Positions 28,961 to 37,482 are shown, counted from the stretch's first letter. The stretch: DNA of 64,000 bases from Aquisalimonas sp. 2447 (GCF_012044895.1 NZ_CP050695.1:650501-714500), one strand, 5' to 3'. Made by a program: numbers and translations. The notes: generated by a model not told the origin, from the letters alone.

Positions 28961-29110
28961 GATGTGATGCCTCCCTCCGGGATGTTTGTATCGCTGTTAT
29001 CTGGCTGCGTTGGAAAAGCCCGCGCAGTCCGCAAACTTCCGAATCCGAAAGAATGAACGACACGGGCTTTCAGGGGAAGGGGCATTCCGGGGGATCGTCC
29101 AGTGTTTCCT

Positions 29111-31024
29111 TCACGCTTGCTTCCGCGGTGTTTCGAGCACCTCGCGGATCTCCTCGATCTCCAGCGCCTCACGTTCTTCCAGGGCCTGAGCCAGTGCGTC
29201 CAGCAGGTGACGGTTGTCCTCCAGGGTCCGGCGGGCGTGATCGGCGATTTCGGTGATGATGCGCCGTACTTCCTCGTCGATGAGCTCGGCGGTGGCTTCG
29301 CTGTGCTCCCGCCCCTGAGCCAGTTCCTTGCCCAGGAACACGTGCTGGTCGCTCTGGGGGAAGGCCACCGGTCCCACCTTGGGGCTCATGCCCCAGTGCG
29401 CCACCATGCGGCGTGCCAGCTGGGTGGCCTGCTGCAGGTCGTTCTCGGCGCCGCTGCTGACTTCATCGAAAATGATCGCCTCGGACGTGCGGCCGCCCAG
29501 CATCACGGCGATGCGGTCGCGCAGATAGGCCTCGCCGTAGTTGTAACGCTCCTCGCTGGGCACCTGTGCGGTGATCCCCAGGGCCTGTCCCCGCGGCACC
29601 ACGGTGACCTTCTCCAGCGGGTCCGCATTGGGGAGCAGGTAGGCAAGCAGGGCATGGCCGGATTCGTGGTAGGCGACAATGCGCCGTTCGCGGTCCGACA
29701 GTGCGCCCTCGCGGCTCTCGCCCAGGAGAATCCGGTCGCGGGCACTGGAAAAGCACTCCCAGTCCACCTCACTGCGACGGTACCTTCCGGCGAGCAGCGC
29801 CGCCTCATTGACGAGGTTGGCCAGATCCGCGCCGGAGAAACCGATGGTCACTTCCGCCAGACGCCCCAGGTCCACGTCCTCGGCCAAGGGAACCTTGCGG
29901 GTGTGAACCTTCAGAATGGCCTTGCGGGCGTCCCTGTGCGGCCGCTCCAGCGTCAGCTTGCGATCGAATCGGCCGGGGCGCATCAGGGCGGCATCCAGCA
30001 CGTCCGGCCGGTTGGTCGCCGCCAGGACCACCACGGACTCAGTGGCATCGAAGCCGTCCATTTCGGCAAGGATCTGGTTGAGGGTCTGTTCCCGCTCATC
30101 GTGGCCACCGCCCATGCCGGTGCCGCGGGACCGGCCGATGGAGTCGATCTCGTCGATGAACACCACCGCCGGCGCTTCCTGTTTGGCCTGCTTGAACAGG
30201 TCGCGGACGCGGGAGGCGCCCACGCCGACGAACATCTCGATGAACTCCGAGCCGCTGATGGAGAAAAACGGCACGCCGGCCTCGCCGGCCACTGCCTTCG
30301 CCATGAGAGTCTTGCCCGTGCCCGGCGGTCCCATCATCAGCAGCCCGCGCGGGATCTGTGCTCCCAGGCGCTGGAACCGTGCCGGGTCCTTGAGGAATTC
30401 CACCACCTCGACCACGTCTTTCTTGGCGTTGTCGGAGCCCGCCACGTCGTCCAGCGTGACGGTGCTGTCCTCGCGATGAAACTTCTTCGCCTGGGAACGA
30501 CCGAAGCCGAACGGTCCCCCGCCGGACATGGCGCGCTGCTGCATGCGGTGAAACAGCCAGAACAGCAGCGCGAGAAGCAGGATCCAGGGCAGGGCTCCCA
30601 CCAGGATTTCCTGCCACCAGGGCGGGTCTGCCGGGCGTGCCGCGATGGTGACGCCGTGTTCCTCCAGGGTCCTCAGCAGCTGGCGATCCTCGATGTCCGG
30701 GCGCACGCTCTCGAAGCGCTCCGCCTCGCCGACATCCAGAGCCTCGTGGCCTTCCTCGGTGAGTTCTCCCTCGACGTGCTCGCCGCGCAGGGTGACGGCG
30801 GAGACATACCCGGACTCCACCGCTTCGATGAACTCCGAATAGCCCAGCTCGGCGTATTCCTGTTCCTGCAGCGCATCCAGGTAATAGAAGCCGAGCAGTA
30901 TGCCCAGCGACAGCCACAGGAACAGCAGCCACTGCTGTTGTCGCGGGAGTTGCTCCGCGCCCTGTGCGTCCTGCCAGCCCTTTTGCCGGTTCTGGTTGTC
31001 GTTGTCCCGGTTACGCTCCGTCAT
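29111..31024 (-). CDS. ftsH: ATP-dependent zinc metalloprotease FtsH
   Basis: The 637-residue membrane protease has one N-terminal helix (about residues 31-50), a periplasmic domain and a second helix (about 143-163). The AAA domain has Walker A GPPGTGKT and Walker B VVFIDEID. The zinc site is His453-Glu454-Ser455-Gly456-His457. FtsH degrades misfolded or unassembled membrane proteins and regulators. The N-terminal region is unusually acidic and is preceded by an Asn/Gln/Arg-rich tail, so it may be a second FtsH paralogue rather than the housekeeping copy. The usual rrmJ and folP neighbours are absent. Confidence 0.92.
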   Translation of the reverse strand: MTERNRDNDNQNRQKGWQDAQGAEQLPRQQQWLLFLWLSLGILLGFYYLDALQEQEYAELGYSEFIEAVESGYVSAVTLRGEHVEGELTEEGHEALDVGEAERFESVRPDIEDRQLLRTLEEHGVTIAARPADPPWWQEILVGALPWILLLALLFWLFHRMQQRAMSGGGPFGFGRSQAKKFHREDSTVTLDDVAGSDNAKKDVVEVVEFLKDPARFQRLGAQIPRGLLMMGPPGTGKTLMAKAVAGEAGVPFFSISGSEFIEMFVGVGASRVRDLFKQAKQEAPAVVFIDEIDSIGRSRGTGMGGGHDEREQTLNQILAEMDGFDATESVVVLAATNRPDVLDAALMRPGRFDRKLTLERPHRDARKAILKVHTRKVPLAEDVDLGRLAEVTIGFSGADLANLVNEAALLAGRYRRSEVDWECFSSARDRILLGESREGALSDRERRIVAYHESGHALLAYLLPNADPLEKVTVVPRGQALGITAQVPSEERYNYGEAYLRDRIAVMLGGRTSEAIIFDEVSSGAENDLQQATQLARRMVAHWGMSPKVGPVAFPQSDQHVFLGKELAQGREHSEATAELIDEEVRRIITEIADHARRTLEDNRHLLDALAQALEEREALEIEEIREVLETPRKQA

Positions 31025-31144
31025 TGCTCACCCAGCCGGTTGCCCTGTCCTTACTGACCTTCCCAGCAATTCTTGTGTAGACAACCCTGCGTCGATCCTG
31101 ATCACTGATGTCGTGCTCGTGTTCCAACTCGGTTCTTCTCCCCG

Positions 31145-31636
31145 CTACTCTTCGCCAATCGGCGCAATCCGGTGGCGTTCGGAGGTGCTGACGACGTCGG
31201 CGCAACGACCATCCTGGAAGCAGAAGAGGGAGATCAGATGCGGTTCACCGTGGATGCACAGACCGGTGTCCTGGCAGATCCACACCCGGGGAGAGCCCTT
31301 GATCTCCGGCACCTCGGTGGCGGCCTCCGTGGCAATGCGGGAGCGGGCGCTGGCGGCCTCCCGGGCGTCGGCCTCGCGCAGTGCGCCCTCGAGGGCGTGG
31401 TTGATACGGCCTTCATGGGGCAGACGGCAGACCAGGGCCACGGCATCCCGTTCGCGCTCCGGGCTAATGTTGATCAGTACGGCGGCATCGTAGGGCGTCA
31501 GCAACACGTAGACCGGACCCCGGTAACTGTGGCTGGCGGCGCAGTAGTCGTCCGCGGCTGCGCCGAAGGTCCAGTTGGGCACCAGCAGGCTGAAGTCGGG
31601 GGCGATGAAGCTGTTCAGGGTGTACAGGCGCGTCAC
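31145..31636 (-). CDS. Hypothetical protein (163 residues)
   Basis: I do not recognise it. A GTG at 31636 gives VTRLYTLNSFIAPDF as the N-terminus and is preferred. The frame continues to 31675 at a TTG-like start, but this would overlap the next gene upstream. The sequence is soluble, with several cysteines (YCAAS, VCRLP, ICQDTGLCIH, FCFQDGRC). The Ala/Arg/Glu-rich middle section (about residues 80-110) is probably helical. Spacing of about ten bases to the PLDc_N-like gene suggests a shared transcript. Confidence 0.6.
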   Translation of the reverse strand: MTRLYTLNSFIAPDFSLLVPNWTFGAAADDYCAASHSYRGPVYVLLTPYDAAVLINISPERERDAVALVCRLPHEGRINHALEGALREADAREAASARSRIATEAATEVPEIKGSPRVWICQDTGLCIHGEPHLISLFCFQDGRCADVVSTSERHRIAPIGEE

Positions 31637-31646
31637 GGGCTCGTGC

Positions 31647-31823
31647 CTACTTCGGTCCCAGCAACAGCCAGGCAATCAGGCCGATCACCGGCAGCACCAG
31701 CAGGATGACGATCCACAGCGCCTTGGCCGCGGGGCCGGCGGGGCTCTGGGCCGTGCGGATGATGGCCCAGATGACGATGAACAGCCACAGTATGCTGAGG
31801 ATACCGCCGACTTCGATGCCCAT
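31647..31823 (-). CDS. Small PLDc_N-like membrane protein (58 residues)
   Basis: The frame reads MGIEVGGILSILWLFIVIWA, then a short loop with AQSPAGPAAKALWIVILLVL and a tail ending in WLLLGPK. Two transmembrane segments and the LLPxxGLIAWLLLG pattern match the phospholipase D N-terminal (PLDc_N) family of small membrane proteins, which has no known enzymatic activity. GGAGT lies just before the ATG. It lies between two other small genes on the same strand, three bases from the upstream gene's stop. Confidence 0.78.
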   Translation of the reverse strand: MGIEVGGILSILWLFIVIWAIIRTAQSPAGPAAKALWIVILLVLPVIGLIAWLLLGPK

Positions 31824-31826
31824 GGG

Positions 31827-32360
31827 TTACTCCTTGTGTTCGTTGCTTGTGCGCCGGTGGCGGTGACCGCCCCGGCCCTTGTCGCCACCACCAGGCCCCG
31901 CTGCCGGCGTGTCCGGGTCAAGCATGATCAGGGGCTGAATCGCCAGGGCATACTCGTCCTCCGGTGGCAGCATCCCCTGGCGCTCCCGTTCCAGAACCTG
32001 CTTCACCTGCTCCCGGGCGCCGGCCGGCAGCTCGTCCACCCGTGATTCACCGACCGCGTCGGCGTAGTTGCTCAGGAACTGCACGGCCCGCAAGCGCCGG
32101 GTGTGTCCGCCGATGGCGCGGAGCCACAACCGCCGTCGCAGCCAGTCCACGAGAAAGAACGCGATGACGGGGATGATCACGGCGGCGGCCATGAGTGCCG
32201 CGTTGGCCATGGCCGGATCCAGATCCAGCTCGCCCAGAGCCACCAGCACCCCGATGATGAGTGCTGCAACCACCACCAGCGTGACCACGCCGGCCTGGAT
32301 GAACGAGCGAATGCCGAGGCCCAACAGCTTCTGGCGCTCTTCGCGCAGCCAATCGTCCAT
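31827..32360 (-). CDS. Hypothetical two-helix membrane protein
   Basis: The ATG at 32360 gives a 177-residue protein beginning MDDWLREERQKLLGLGIRS. Two hydrophobic helices (about residues 18-40 and 52-70) are followed by a charged cytoplasmic region and a Gly/His/Arg-rich tail (GGGDKGRGGHRHRR). The frame upstream is not coding. The stop lies three bases before the PLDc_N-like gene, so the three small genes at 31145-32360 look like one operon. Function is not recognised. Confidence 0.65.
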   Translation of the reverse strand: MDDWLREERQKLLGLGIRSFIQAGVVTLVVVAALIIGVLVALGELDLDPAMANAALMAAAVIIPVIAFFLVDWLRRRLWLRAIGGHTRRLRAVQFLSNYADAVGESRVDELPAGAREQVKQVLERERQGMLPPEDEYALAIQPLIMLDPDTPAAGPGGGDKGRGGHRHRRTSNEHKE

Positions 32361-32525
32361 TGCCTGCCCTCTTGTTCGCTTTCCCTGGTGTTCTACATGG
32401 TGGCGAGGGCGCTGTCGATAAAGGGAGCGCGCGGCAGTCTGCCGAAATCGGAGTTTCAGCGGGCCGCCGGAACACTTGCAGCCGGGATGTACAATGGATA
32501 CCACGATATGCGGAGAGGGTGTTGC

Positions 32526-33125
32526 ATGGTTGTGGATACCAGTGCAGTGAATCGTGGTCGTGCAGTCTTCGCCGACCGGGACAGTCTGTGGCTGTTCGGC
32601 TACGGCTCGCTGCTGTACAAGGCGGGATTCCCGTATCTGGAGGCGCGGCCGGCCACGATTACTGGCTGGACGCGCCGTTTCTGGCAGGGCTCCCACGACC
32701 ACCGCGGCACGCCGGAAGCGCCGGGGCGGGTGGCGACGCTGGTGGAGGATGCCGGCGCGCGGTGTGCCGGCATGGCCTATCGCATTACCCACGAGGTGCT
32801 GGAGCCGCTGGATATCCGCGAGAAGAACGGCTATCTGCGTTTCACCACGCCCATGGACTTTCACGACGGGACCATGGAGCAGGGGCTGGTCTATATCGCC
32901 ACCGAGAGCAACGCCGCGTTCCTGGGGGCTGCGCCTCTGGGGGACATGGCTGCCCATATTGCCCGCTCCATCGGGCCCAGCGGCCCCAACCGCGAGTATC
33001 TGCTGGGTGTTGCAGCGGTGCTGCGGGAACTCGGTGTGGACGATCCCCACGTGTTCGCCCTGGAGGACGCGATGCTGGCCTGGGAGGCCGGCGGCGTTAC
33101 CGGAGCAGGGGAACGCGCAGGCTGA
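32526..33125 (+). CDS. ChaC-type gamma-glutamylcyclotransferase
   Basis: The 199-residue protein shows the family start LWLFGYGSLLYKAGFPY, the RRFWQGSHDHRGTPEAPGRVATL block and LDIREKNGYLRF with the likely catalytic acid Glu. ChaC enzymes cleave glutathione to 5-oxoproline and Cys-Gly in the cytoplasm. GGAGAGG sits eight bases before the ATG at 32526. Its 3' end overlaps the convergent histidine kinase gene by 29 bases. The frame upstream to 32103 is not coding. Confidence 0.88.
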   Translation: MVVDTSAVNRGRAVFADRDSLWLFGYGSLLYKAGFPYLEARPATITGWTRRFWQGSHDHRGTPEAPGRVATLVEDAGARCAGMAYRITHEVLEPLDIREKNGYLRFTTPMDFHDGTMEQGLVYIATESNAAFLGAAPLGDMAAHIARSIGPSGPNREYLLGVAAVLRELGVDDPHVFALEDAMLAWEAGGVTGAGERAG

Positions 33126-34446
33126 TGCGGGCGCCGCCCAGGGGCGAGGTGTCCAGTTCCAGCGTGCCGCTGTAGGCGGCCACCAGATCCGCCACCACGG
33201 CGAGCCCGATGCCTTCGCCGGGGTGGCGTGTGTCAGCGCGTTCTCCCCGGCGGGTGACCCGCTCCCGGGCATGCGCCGGAATGCCCGGCCCGTCGTCCTC
33301 GACCAGGATCTCCAGTTCCGAGCCGCCGGCCACCGTTGCAGCCACCCGGACCCGGTGTCTGCAGTGGCGCACCGCGTTGTCCAGGACGTTCCCCAGAAGT
33401 TCCATCAGTTCGTCCTCCGGGCCGGGAAAGACCACGTCGTCGCCGCAGTCCAGTTCCATGTCCGGCACGGGGGTGCGCTGTCCCGACAGGGCCCGGAGCA
33501 GCCGCTCCGCGACAGGCCGCAGCGGTGTGTGCTCGCCCAGCCGTTCGCGGCTGCGGCCCGCTCTGGACAGGTGGTAGCGAACGCTGCCGTCGATACGCTC
33601 GACCTGTTCCAGGCCCTCCCGGCTGGCCCCGTGGGTTGCGCCGGTCTCCAGGGTTCCGCGCAGGACCGCCAAGGGCGTCTTCAGGCTGTGAGCCAGGTCC
33701 GCCAGGCTGGTCTGGTACTGGCGGCGGCGCTCACGCTCCGCCCGCAAGAGGCGATTGACCCCGTCGGCCAGTGGCACGAGTTCCGGAGGCGCGGCGGCGT
33801 CCAGCTGCGCCTTGCGCCCCTGACGAACGTCCCGAAGCTCGCGCACCAGCCGACGCAGCGGCCGTAGCCCCCAGTGCTGCAGCAGGGCCTGACTGAGCAG
33901 CAGTCCGACACCGGCGGCGATCAGCCAGCCCCAGAGCGTCCGGCGATAGGCGCTCAGCTCCTCGCGGCTGTCCAGGCGTGACTCTGCCACTTCCACGGTG
34001 TACTCCCGGGTGCCGGCGTCCGGATCGCTCCAGCGGACGCCGTAGCCCAGGCTGCGGGCCTGCTCCTGGTTCAGCTCCAGGCGGCCGAAGCGCAGATCGC
34101 CGGGGCCGGCGGTTTCTGCCCGTGGCCATTGCAGCCCGCTCAGTGAGCCGGAGCGCCAGGTCACGTCGCCATCGGCGTCACTGATGCGCCCGTACAGTCC
34201 ACCCCCGGCTTGAGCGAAACGGCCATCGGGCAGATCCCCGGGGATGCGCAGTGCGCCGTCCTCCACCCGGGCCGCCGCCAGCAGCGTGTAGACGTGGTTC
34301 TGCAGCCGTTCCCGTTCCGCCTGGGCAAGGCTGCTGCGGAAAGCCTGATCCAGGGCCGCACCGGTGAGCCCGAGGAACAGCACGGCGACCACCAGCGCCC
34401 CCAGTAGCAGACGGCGGTGCAGCGAGAGCCCACCATTACTGCTCAT
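33097..34446 (-). CDS. Sensor histidine kinase, PhoQ-like
   Basis: The 449-residue kinase has a first membrane helix (about 11-31), a periplasmic region of some 135 residues, a second helix (about 171-190), HAMP-like and dimerisation regions, and an ATPase domain. The phosphorylated residue is His253 in LAHSLKTPLAVLRG, and the ATP-lid motifs are NVLDNAVRH and EDDGPGIP. It overlaps the response regulator gene by four bases (ATGA), indicating translational coupling. The PhoQ-like call rests on its closest family resemblance and on the partner, so ligand specificity is open. Confidence 0.88.
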   Translation of the reverse strand: MSSNGGLSLHRRLLLGALVVAVLFLGLTGAALDQAFRSSLAQAERERLQNHVYTLLAAARVEDGALRIPGDLPDGRFAQAGGGLYGRISDADGDVTWRSGSLSGLQWPRAETAGPGDLRFGRLELNQEQARSLGYGVRWSDPDAGTREYTVEVAESRLDSREELSAYRRTLWGWLIAAGVGLLLSQALLQHWGLRPLRRLVRELRDVRQGRKAQLDAAAPPELVPLADGVNRLLRAERERRRQYQTSLADLAHSLKTPLAVLRGTLETGATHGASREGLEQVERIDGSVRYHLSRAGRSRERLGEHTPLRPVAERLLRALSGQRTPVPDMELDCGDDVVFPGPEDELMELLGNVLDNAVRHCRHRVRVAATVAGGSELEILVEDDGPGIPAHARERVTRRGERADTRHPGEGIGLAVVADLVAAYSGTLELDTSPLGGARISLRVPLLR

Positions 34447-35129
34447 TGGTCGTGGTCCGGTGACTGGCGGAGGGTGTAACCCAGACCCCGATGGGTGACC
34501 ACCGGCTGATGGGCGCCGTCCGGGTCGAGCTTGCGCCGCAGGCGGCGGATGAAGACCTCGATCACGTTGCTGTCCCGGTCGGCCTCGTCCGGGTACAGGT
34601 GCTCGGTGAGTTCCTGCTTGGAGATGACCCGCTCCGGGTGCAGGGCCAGGTATTCCAGTAGTCGGTATTCGAACGCGGTGAGGGGGATGGGTGTGTCGTC
34701 GAGGCGGACCTGCTTGTTGGCGGTGTCCAGGGTGTAGCCGCCGAAGGGCACCACGGGATGCGCCCAGCCGGCGGCGCGGCGGAGCAGTGCATTGACCCGG
34801 GCCAGCAGTTCGGCGGCATGAAACGGTTTGGTCAGGTAGTCGTCGGCGCCGTTCTCCAGCCCGTTGACGCGATCCTGCCAGCCGTCGCGGGCCGTGAGGA
34901 CCAGCACGGGGAGCCGGCTGCCCTCGCTGCGGATGGTCCGTAGCAGTTCGAGCCCCGAGCGCCCCGGCAGGCCCAGGTCCACCACCGCCAGGTCCAGCGG
35001 GTACTCACGGGCCAGGTAGAGGCCGGTGTCGCCGTCCGCGGCCGTGTCCACCACGAACCCCTCGTTGCGGAACTGCTCCGAGAGTTGCTGCAGCAGGGTC
35101 TGTTCGTCCTCGACAATCAGCAGGCGCAT
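34443..35129 (-). CDS. OmpR/PhoP-family response regulator
   Basis: The 228-residue regulator has a receiver domain with phospho-acceptor Asp51 (VVDLGLPG), acidic residues Glu7 and Asp8, and Lys101 (YLTKPF). A winged-helix DNA-binding domain follows, with DSNVIEVFIRRLRRKLDPDG and THRGLGYTLR. It is transcribed with the kinase encoded directly downstream, and the PepSY gene lies 24 bases upstream on the same strand. The cluster resembles PhoPQ systems that respond to divalent cations or envelope stress. Confidence 0.93.
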   Translation of the reverse strand: MRLLIVEDEQTLLQQLSEQFRNEGFVVDTAADGDTGLYLAREYPLDLAVVDLGLPGRSGLELLRTIRSEGSRLPVLVLTARDGWQDRVNGLENGADDYLTKPFHAAELLARVNALLRRAAGWAHPVVPFGGYTLDTANKQVRLDDTPIPLTAFEYRLLEYLALHPERVISKQELTEHLYPDEADRDSNVIEVFIRRLRRKLDPDGAHQPVVTHRGLGYTLRQSPDHDQ

Positions 35130-35153
35130 GACCGCGGCTCCTCGCTGGTGGCT

Positions 35154-35465
35154 TCAGTGCCGGACGGCCCCGGACCGTCGATCCACTTCGTAGACGCGCA
35201 CCTCGCCTTCGCGCACCAGAACCCGGATGCGGAAATAGTCCTCGTTGCGGGTATCCACCCCGAGGATCCGACCGTCGGTGTGTTCGCGCACCTGCTCAAT
35301 GGCCTGATCACGGCTGAGGCGCGGTTCGTCCCCCAGTACTACGCCGGCCGAGGTTACGGACGCCCCCAGCAGCAGTGCCAGCACAACCGCGCGCGCCGAC
35401 CGCCGCGAGGAGTGATTCCCGTGGATGCAGAGCAATGACATCGTTCCGGATTGTTCCGTCTTCAT
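35154..35465 (-). CDS. PepSY domain periplasmic protein
   Basis: The ATG at 35465 is preferred over a GTG at 35474. The 103-residue product has a hydrophobic leader (AVVLALLLGASVTSAGVV) for export. A single PepSY domain follows: DEPRLSRDQAIEQVREHTDG then ILGVDTRNEDYFRIRVLVREGEVRVYEVDRR. PepSY domains are often found with two-component systems as periplasmic modulators. The gene lies upstream of the response regulator with short spacing, so it is probably the first gene of the three-gene operon. Confidence 0.82.
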   Translation of the reverse strand: MKTEQSGTMSLLCIHGNHSSRRSARAVVLALLLGASVTSAGVVLGDEPRLSRDQAIEQVREHTDGRILGVDTRNEDYFRIRVLVREGEVRVYEVDRRSGAVRH

Positions 35466-35678
35466 GCAGGACACTCGATTGCGAACCGGAAGTGTACCGC
35501 AGGCACTTCTCGCTGAAACGGTATCTGTCCCTGCCTGAACGCTCGCTGAACGCGCTGTCGGAGAAGATTCCGGGGTCGCGCAGGATGGGCGATTCCGGGG
35601 GGGGCGGTTCGTTCAGCTGCGGTTCAGCTTGCCGGCGGCAGACTGATCCCGAGTTCAGCCAGAAGGGAGCTGTGAACC

Positions 35679-36104
35679 ATGAAGTACCTGATGACCGGAT
35701 TGCTTGCCCTGTTCCTGATCGCACCCGGCGCCGCGCTGGCGGATCGTCTCAGCGAGAGGGCGCTGCTGGGGGGTGCCATCGGCGGTGGCGTGGGGAGTTA
35801 CATCGGCGCCGAGATCGGAGGACGTGAAGGCGCCATGATGGGCGGTGCCGTGGGTGGTCTCACGGGTGCAGGCCTGGCCACGCGCGGCCATGATCGCTAC
35901 CGCGGCGGCCACAAGTACCGCGGTGGCCACAAGTCTCACCGCGGCGGACGGGACCATTACAAGGGCAGATCGCACAAGTCCTACCGCAAGCACCATGGTG
36001 GCTACCGGACACCGCACCGTGGCAGTAAGGGGCGTTACACCAGTTCCCGCGGGCGTGGCGGCGGCTTCTGCCCACCGGGGCTGGCCCGCCAGGGACGCTG
36101 CTGA
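35679..36104 (+). CDS. Exported glycine-zipper protein with basic RGGHK-rich tail
   Basis: The 141-residue protein has a signal peptide (MKYLMTGLLALFLIAPGAALA), a glycine-zipper segment (LLGGAIGGGVGSYIGAEIGG then AMMGGAVGGLTGAG) and a strongly basic tail rich in Gly, His, Lys and Arg (RYRGGHKYRGGHKSHRGG and similar). It ends in CPPGLARQGRC. Such zipper proteins sit in or at the outer membrane. The tail could bind anionic surface polymers or metals, which is inference. It is divergent from the PhoPQ-like/PepSY operon, and control by that system is plausible. Confidence 0.75.
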   Translation: MKYLMTGLLALFLIAPGAALADRLSERALLGGAIGGGVGSYIGAEIGGREGAMMGGAVGGLTGAGLATRGHDRYRGGHKYRGGHKSHRGGRDHYKGRSHKSYRKHHGGYRTPHRGSKGRYTSSRGRGGGFCPPGLARQGRC

Positions 36105-36120
36105 GCAGTCACGGCAACTC

Positions 36121-36143
36121 GTGTCCTGTCCCGGACAGGACAC
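36121..36143. repeat. 23-base perfect palindrome
   Basis: The arm GTGTCCTGTCC is repeated inverted as GGACAGGACAC around a single C. It lies 16 bases after the glycine-zipper gene stop and just before a second hairpin. It may be an extra terminator stem or a protein site. Confidence 0.6.
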
Positions 36144-36146
36144 TAA

Positions 36147-36180
36147 AGGGCCCCGCCGGCTTGTTGCCGCGCGGGGCCCT
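36147..36180 (+). terminator. Hairpin terminator candidate
   Basis: AGGGCCCCGC pairs perfectly with GCGGGGCCCT over a 14-base loop. It lies between the convergent glycine-zipper gene and bacterioferritin. It has no clear T run, so its strength is uncertain. Confidence 0.55.
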
Positions 36181-36225
36181 GGTCGTTCCGGGCGCGGATC
36201 CCGCGGAGGGATCCTGGTTCCTGAA

Positions 36226-36714
36226 TTATTCGCCTTCCGCCGGGGCTTCACCCATGGCGGACTGCTCGTAGTTCTGGATGCCGATACGCTCGATGAGATC
36301 CAGCTGGGTGTCCAGGAAGTCGTAGTGGCCTTCCTCGTCGGCCAGAAGCTGCCCGAACAGGTCACGGCTGGCGTAGTCCCGCACCTTCTCGCAGTGACCC
36401 ATGGCTTCCCGGTACAGGGCCAGGGCCTCGGACTCGGCGGCCAGGTCGGACTCGAGGATCTCCTTGACGTTGCCACCCACGCGGACCGTGTCCATGTCCT
36501 GCACGTTCGGATTGCCGCCCAGGAACAGGATCCGGCGGATGAACCGGTCGGCGTGCTGCATTTCTTCCCGCGCTTCTTCTTCCTGCTTGCGGGCGAGGGT
36601 GTTCAGGCCCCAGTGCTCAAGCAGCCGCGCATTCAGGACGTACTGGTGGACAGCGGTAAGCTCGCTGCGCAGCCCGCGGTTGAGATACTCAATGACCTTG
36701 TCGTCACCCTTCAT
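36226..36714 (-). CDS. bfr: Bacterioferritin
   Basis: The 162-residue protein stores and oxidises iron in a 24-subunit cage with heme at the dimer interface. All ferroxidase ligands are at the usual numbers: Glu18, Glu51, His54, Glu94, Glu127 and His130, plus Tyr25. The heme ligand Met52 is present, so it is a true heme-binding Bfr rather than a ferritin. Length is standard. It diverges from the cytochrome b561 gene across a 198-base control region. Confidence 0.96.
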   Translation of the reverse strand: MKGDDKVIEYLNRGLRSELTAVHQYVLNARLLEHWGLNTLARKQEEEAREEMQHADRFIRRILFLGGNPNVQDMDTVRVGGNVKEILESDLAAESEALALYREAMGHCEKVRDYASRDLFGQLLADEEGHYDFLDTQLDLIERIGIQNYEQSAMGEAPAEGE

Positions 36715-36731
36715 GCTGCCTCCTGGTGGTC

Positions 36732-36770
36732 CGTGTCTATAGTTACTGTAATTGTCCCTACAAAAGCCTC
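36732..36770 (-). promoter_or_regulatory. Putative promoter of bfr
   Basis: On the minus strand a TTTGTA hexamer is followed after 17 bases by TATAGA, shortly before the bfr ribosome binding site. A small TTACTGTAA palindrome lies between the hexamers and could be an operator. The hexamers match sigma-70 only partly. Confidence 0.35.
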
Positions 36771-36846
36771 TGTTGGCTAGTCCGGGGTACGGGCCTCGCC
36801 ACGGGCGTGCCGGCGGCTCGCCGGAGCGATTGAGTCTGGGCCGGCA

Positions 36847-36873
36847 ATTATCGGTACCATTTAGTACGATAAT
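36847..36873 (+). promoter_or_regulatory. Operator-like inverted repeat upstream of cytochrome b561
   Basis: ATTATCGGTAC and GTACGATAAT form an inverted repeat with one unpaired G, separated by six bases. It lies 40 bases before the cytochrome b561 start. The right arm contains GATAAT, a good -10 match, so a bound repressor would block the promoter. The regulator is not encoded nearby. Confidence 0.55.
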
Positions 36874-36912
36874 GGACTATCCTTTATTGGATCGAACGCT
36901 GGAGAAAGATCG

Positions 36913-37482
36913 ATGGCCCTGACCAATACCCGAAACGGCTTCGGCCTGGTGGCGATCCTGTTCCACTGGGTTGCCGCCGTGCTTGCCATCGGGCTGTTCG
37001 CGTCCGATCTGTGGATGACGGGCCTGGGGTACTACGACCCCTGGTACAACCGTGCGCCGGATCTTCACCGCGCCTTCGGCGTGGTCCTGTTCATCCTGCT
37101 GGGGCTGCGGCTGATCTGGCGCCTGGTGAATCCCGCGCCCCGTCCGGAACCAGGGACCCGCCGCTGGGAGCACCTGCTTGCAGTCACGGTGCAATGGAGC
37201 ATGTACGTGCTGCTGTTCGCCATCATCGTGGCCGGCTATCTCCTGTCCACGGTGGACGGCCGCTCCATCGACGTGTTCGGGCTTTTTCAGGTGCCGTCCT
37301 TCTACCGTGCCGGCGACGGCTTCGAGGACCTGGCCGGCGACGTTCACTACTGGCTGGCGATGGTGATCGCCGGCCTGGTGGGTCTCCACACCCTGGGGGC
37401 CATGAAGCACCACTTCATCGACCGTAACCGCACCCTGGTGCGGATATTTCGCCCGGTTCGCCGACGCGGATACAACCAATGA
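36913..37482 (+). CDS. Cytochrome b561 (prokaryotic diheme type)
   Basis: The 189-residue membrane protein has four helices and four heme-ligand histidines in family positions: His18 (ILFHWV), His52 (DLHRAF), His145 (GDVHYW) and His159 (VGLHTL). It passes electrons between quinol and periplasmic or cytoplasmic partners. GGAGA lies seven to ten bases before the ATG. The next gene encodes a YceI protein 19 bases downstream. b561 and YceI are frequently paired, and YceI-type proteins bind isoprenoid quinones. Confidence 0.92.
   Translation: MALTNTRNGFGLVAILFHWVAAVLAIGLFASDLWMTGLGYYDPWYNRAPDLHRAFGVVLFILLGLRLIWRLVNPAPRPEPGTRRWEHLLAVTVQWSMYVLLFAIIVAGYLLSTVDGRSIDVFGLFQVPSFYRAGDGFEDLAGDVHYWLAMVIAGLVGLHTLGAMKHHFIDRNRTLVRIFRPVRRRGYNQ

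Noticed and set aside
35890-35960. Apparent DNA repeat of CGCGGCGGCCACAAG-type units
   Set aside because: It is explained by RGGHK codons inside the glycine-zipper gene and not by a separate repeat element.
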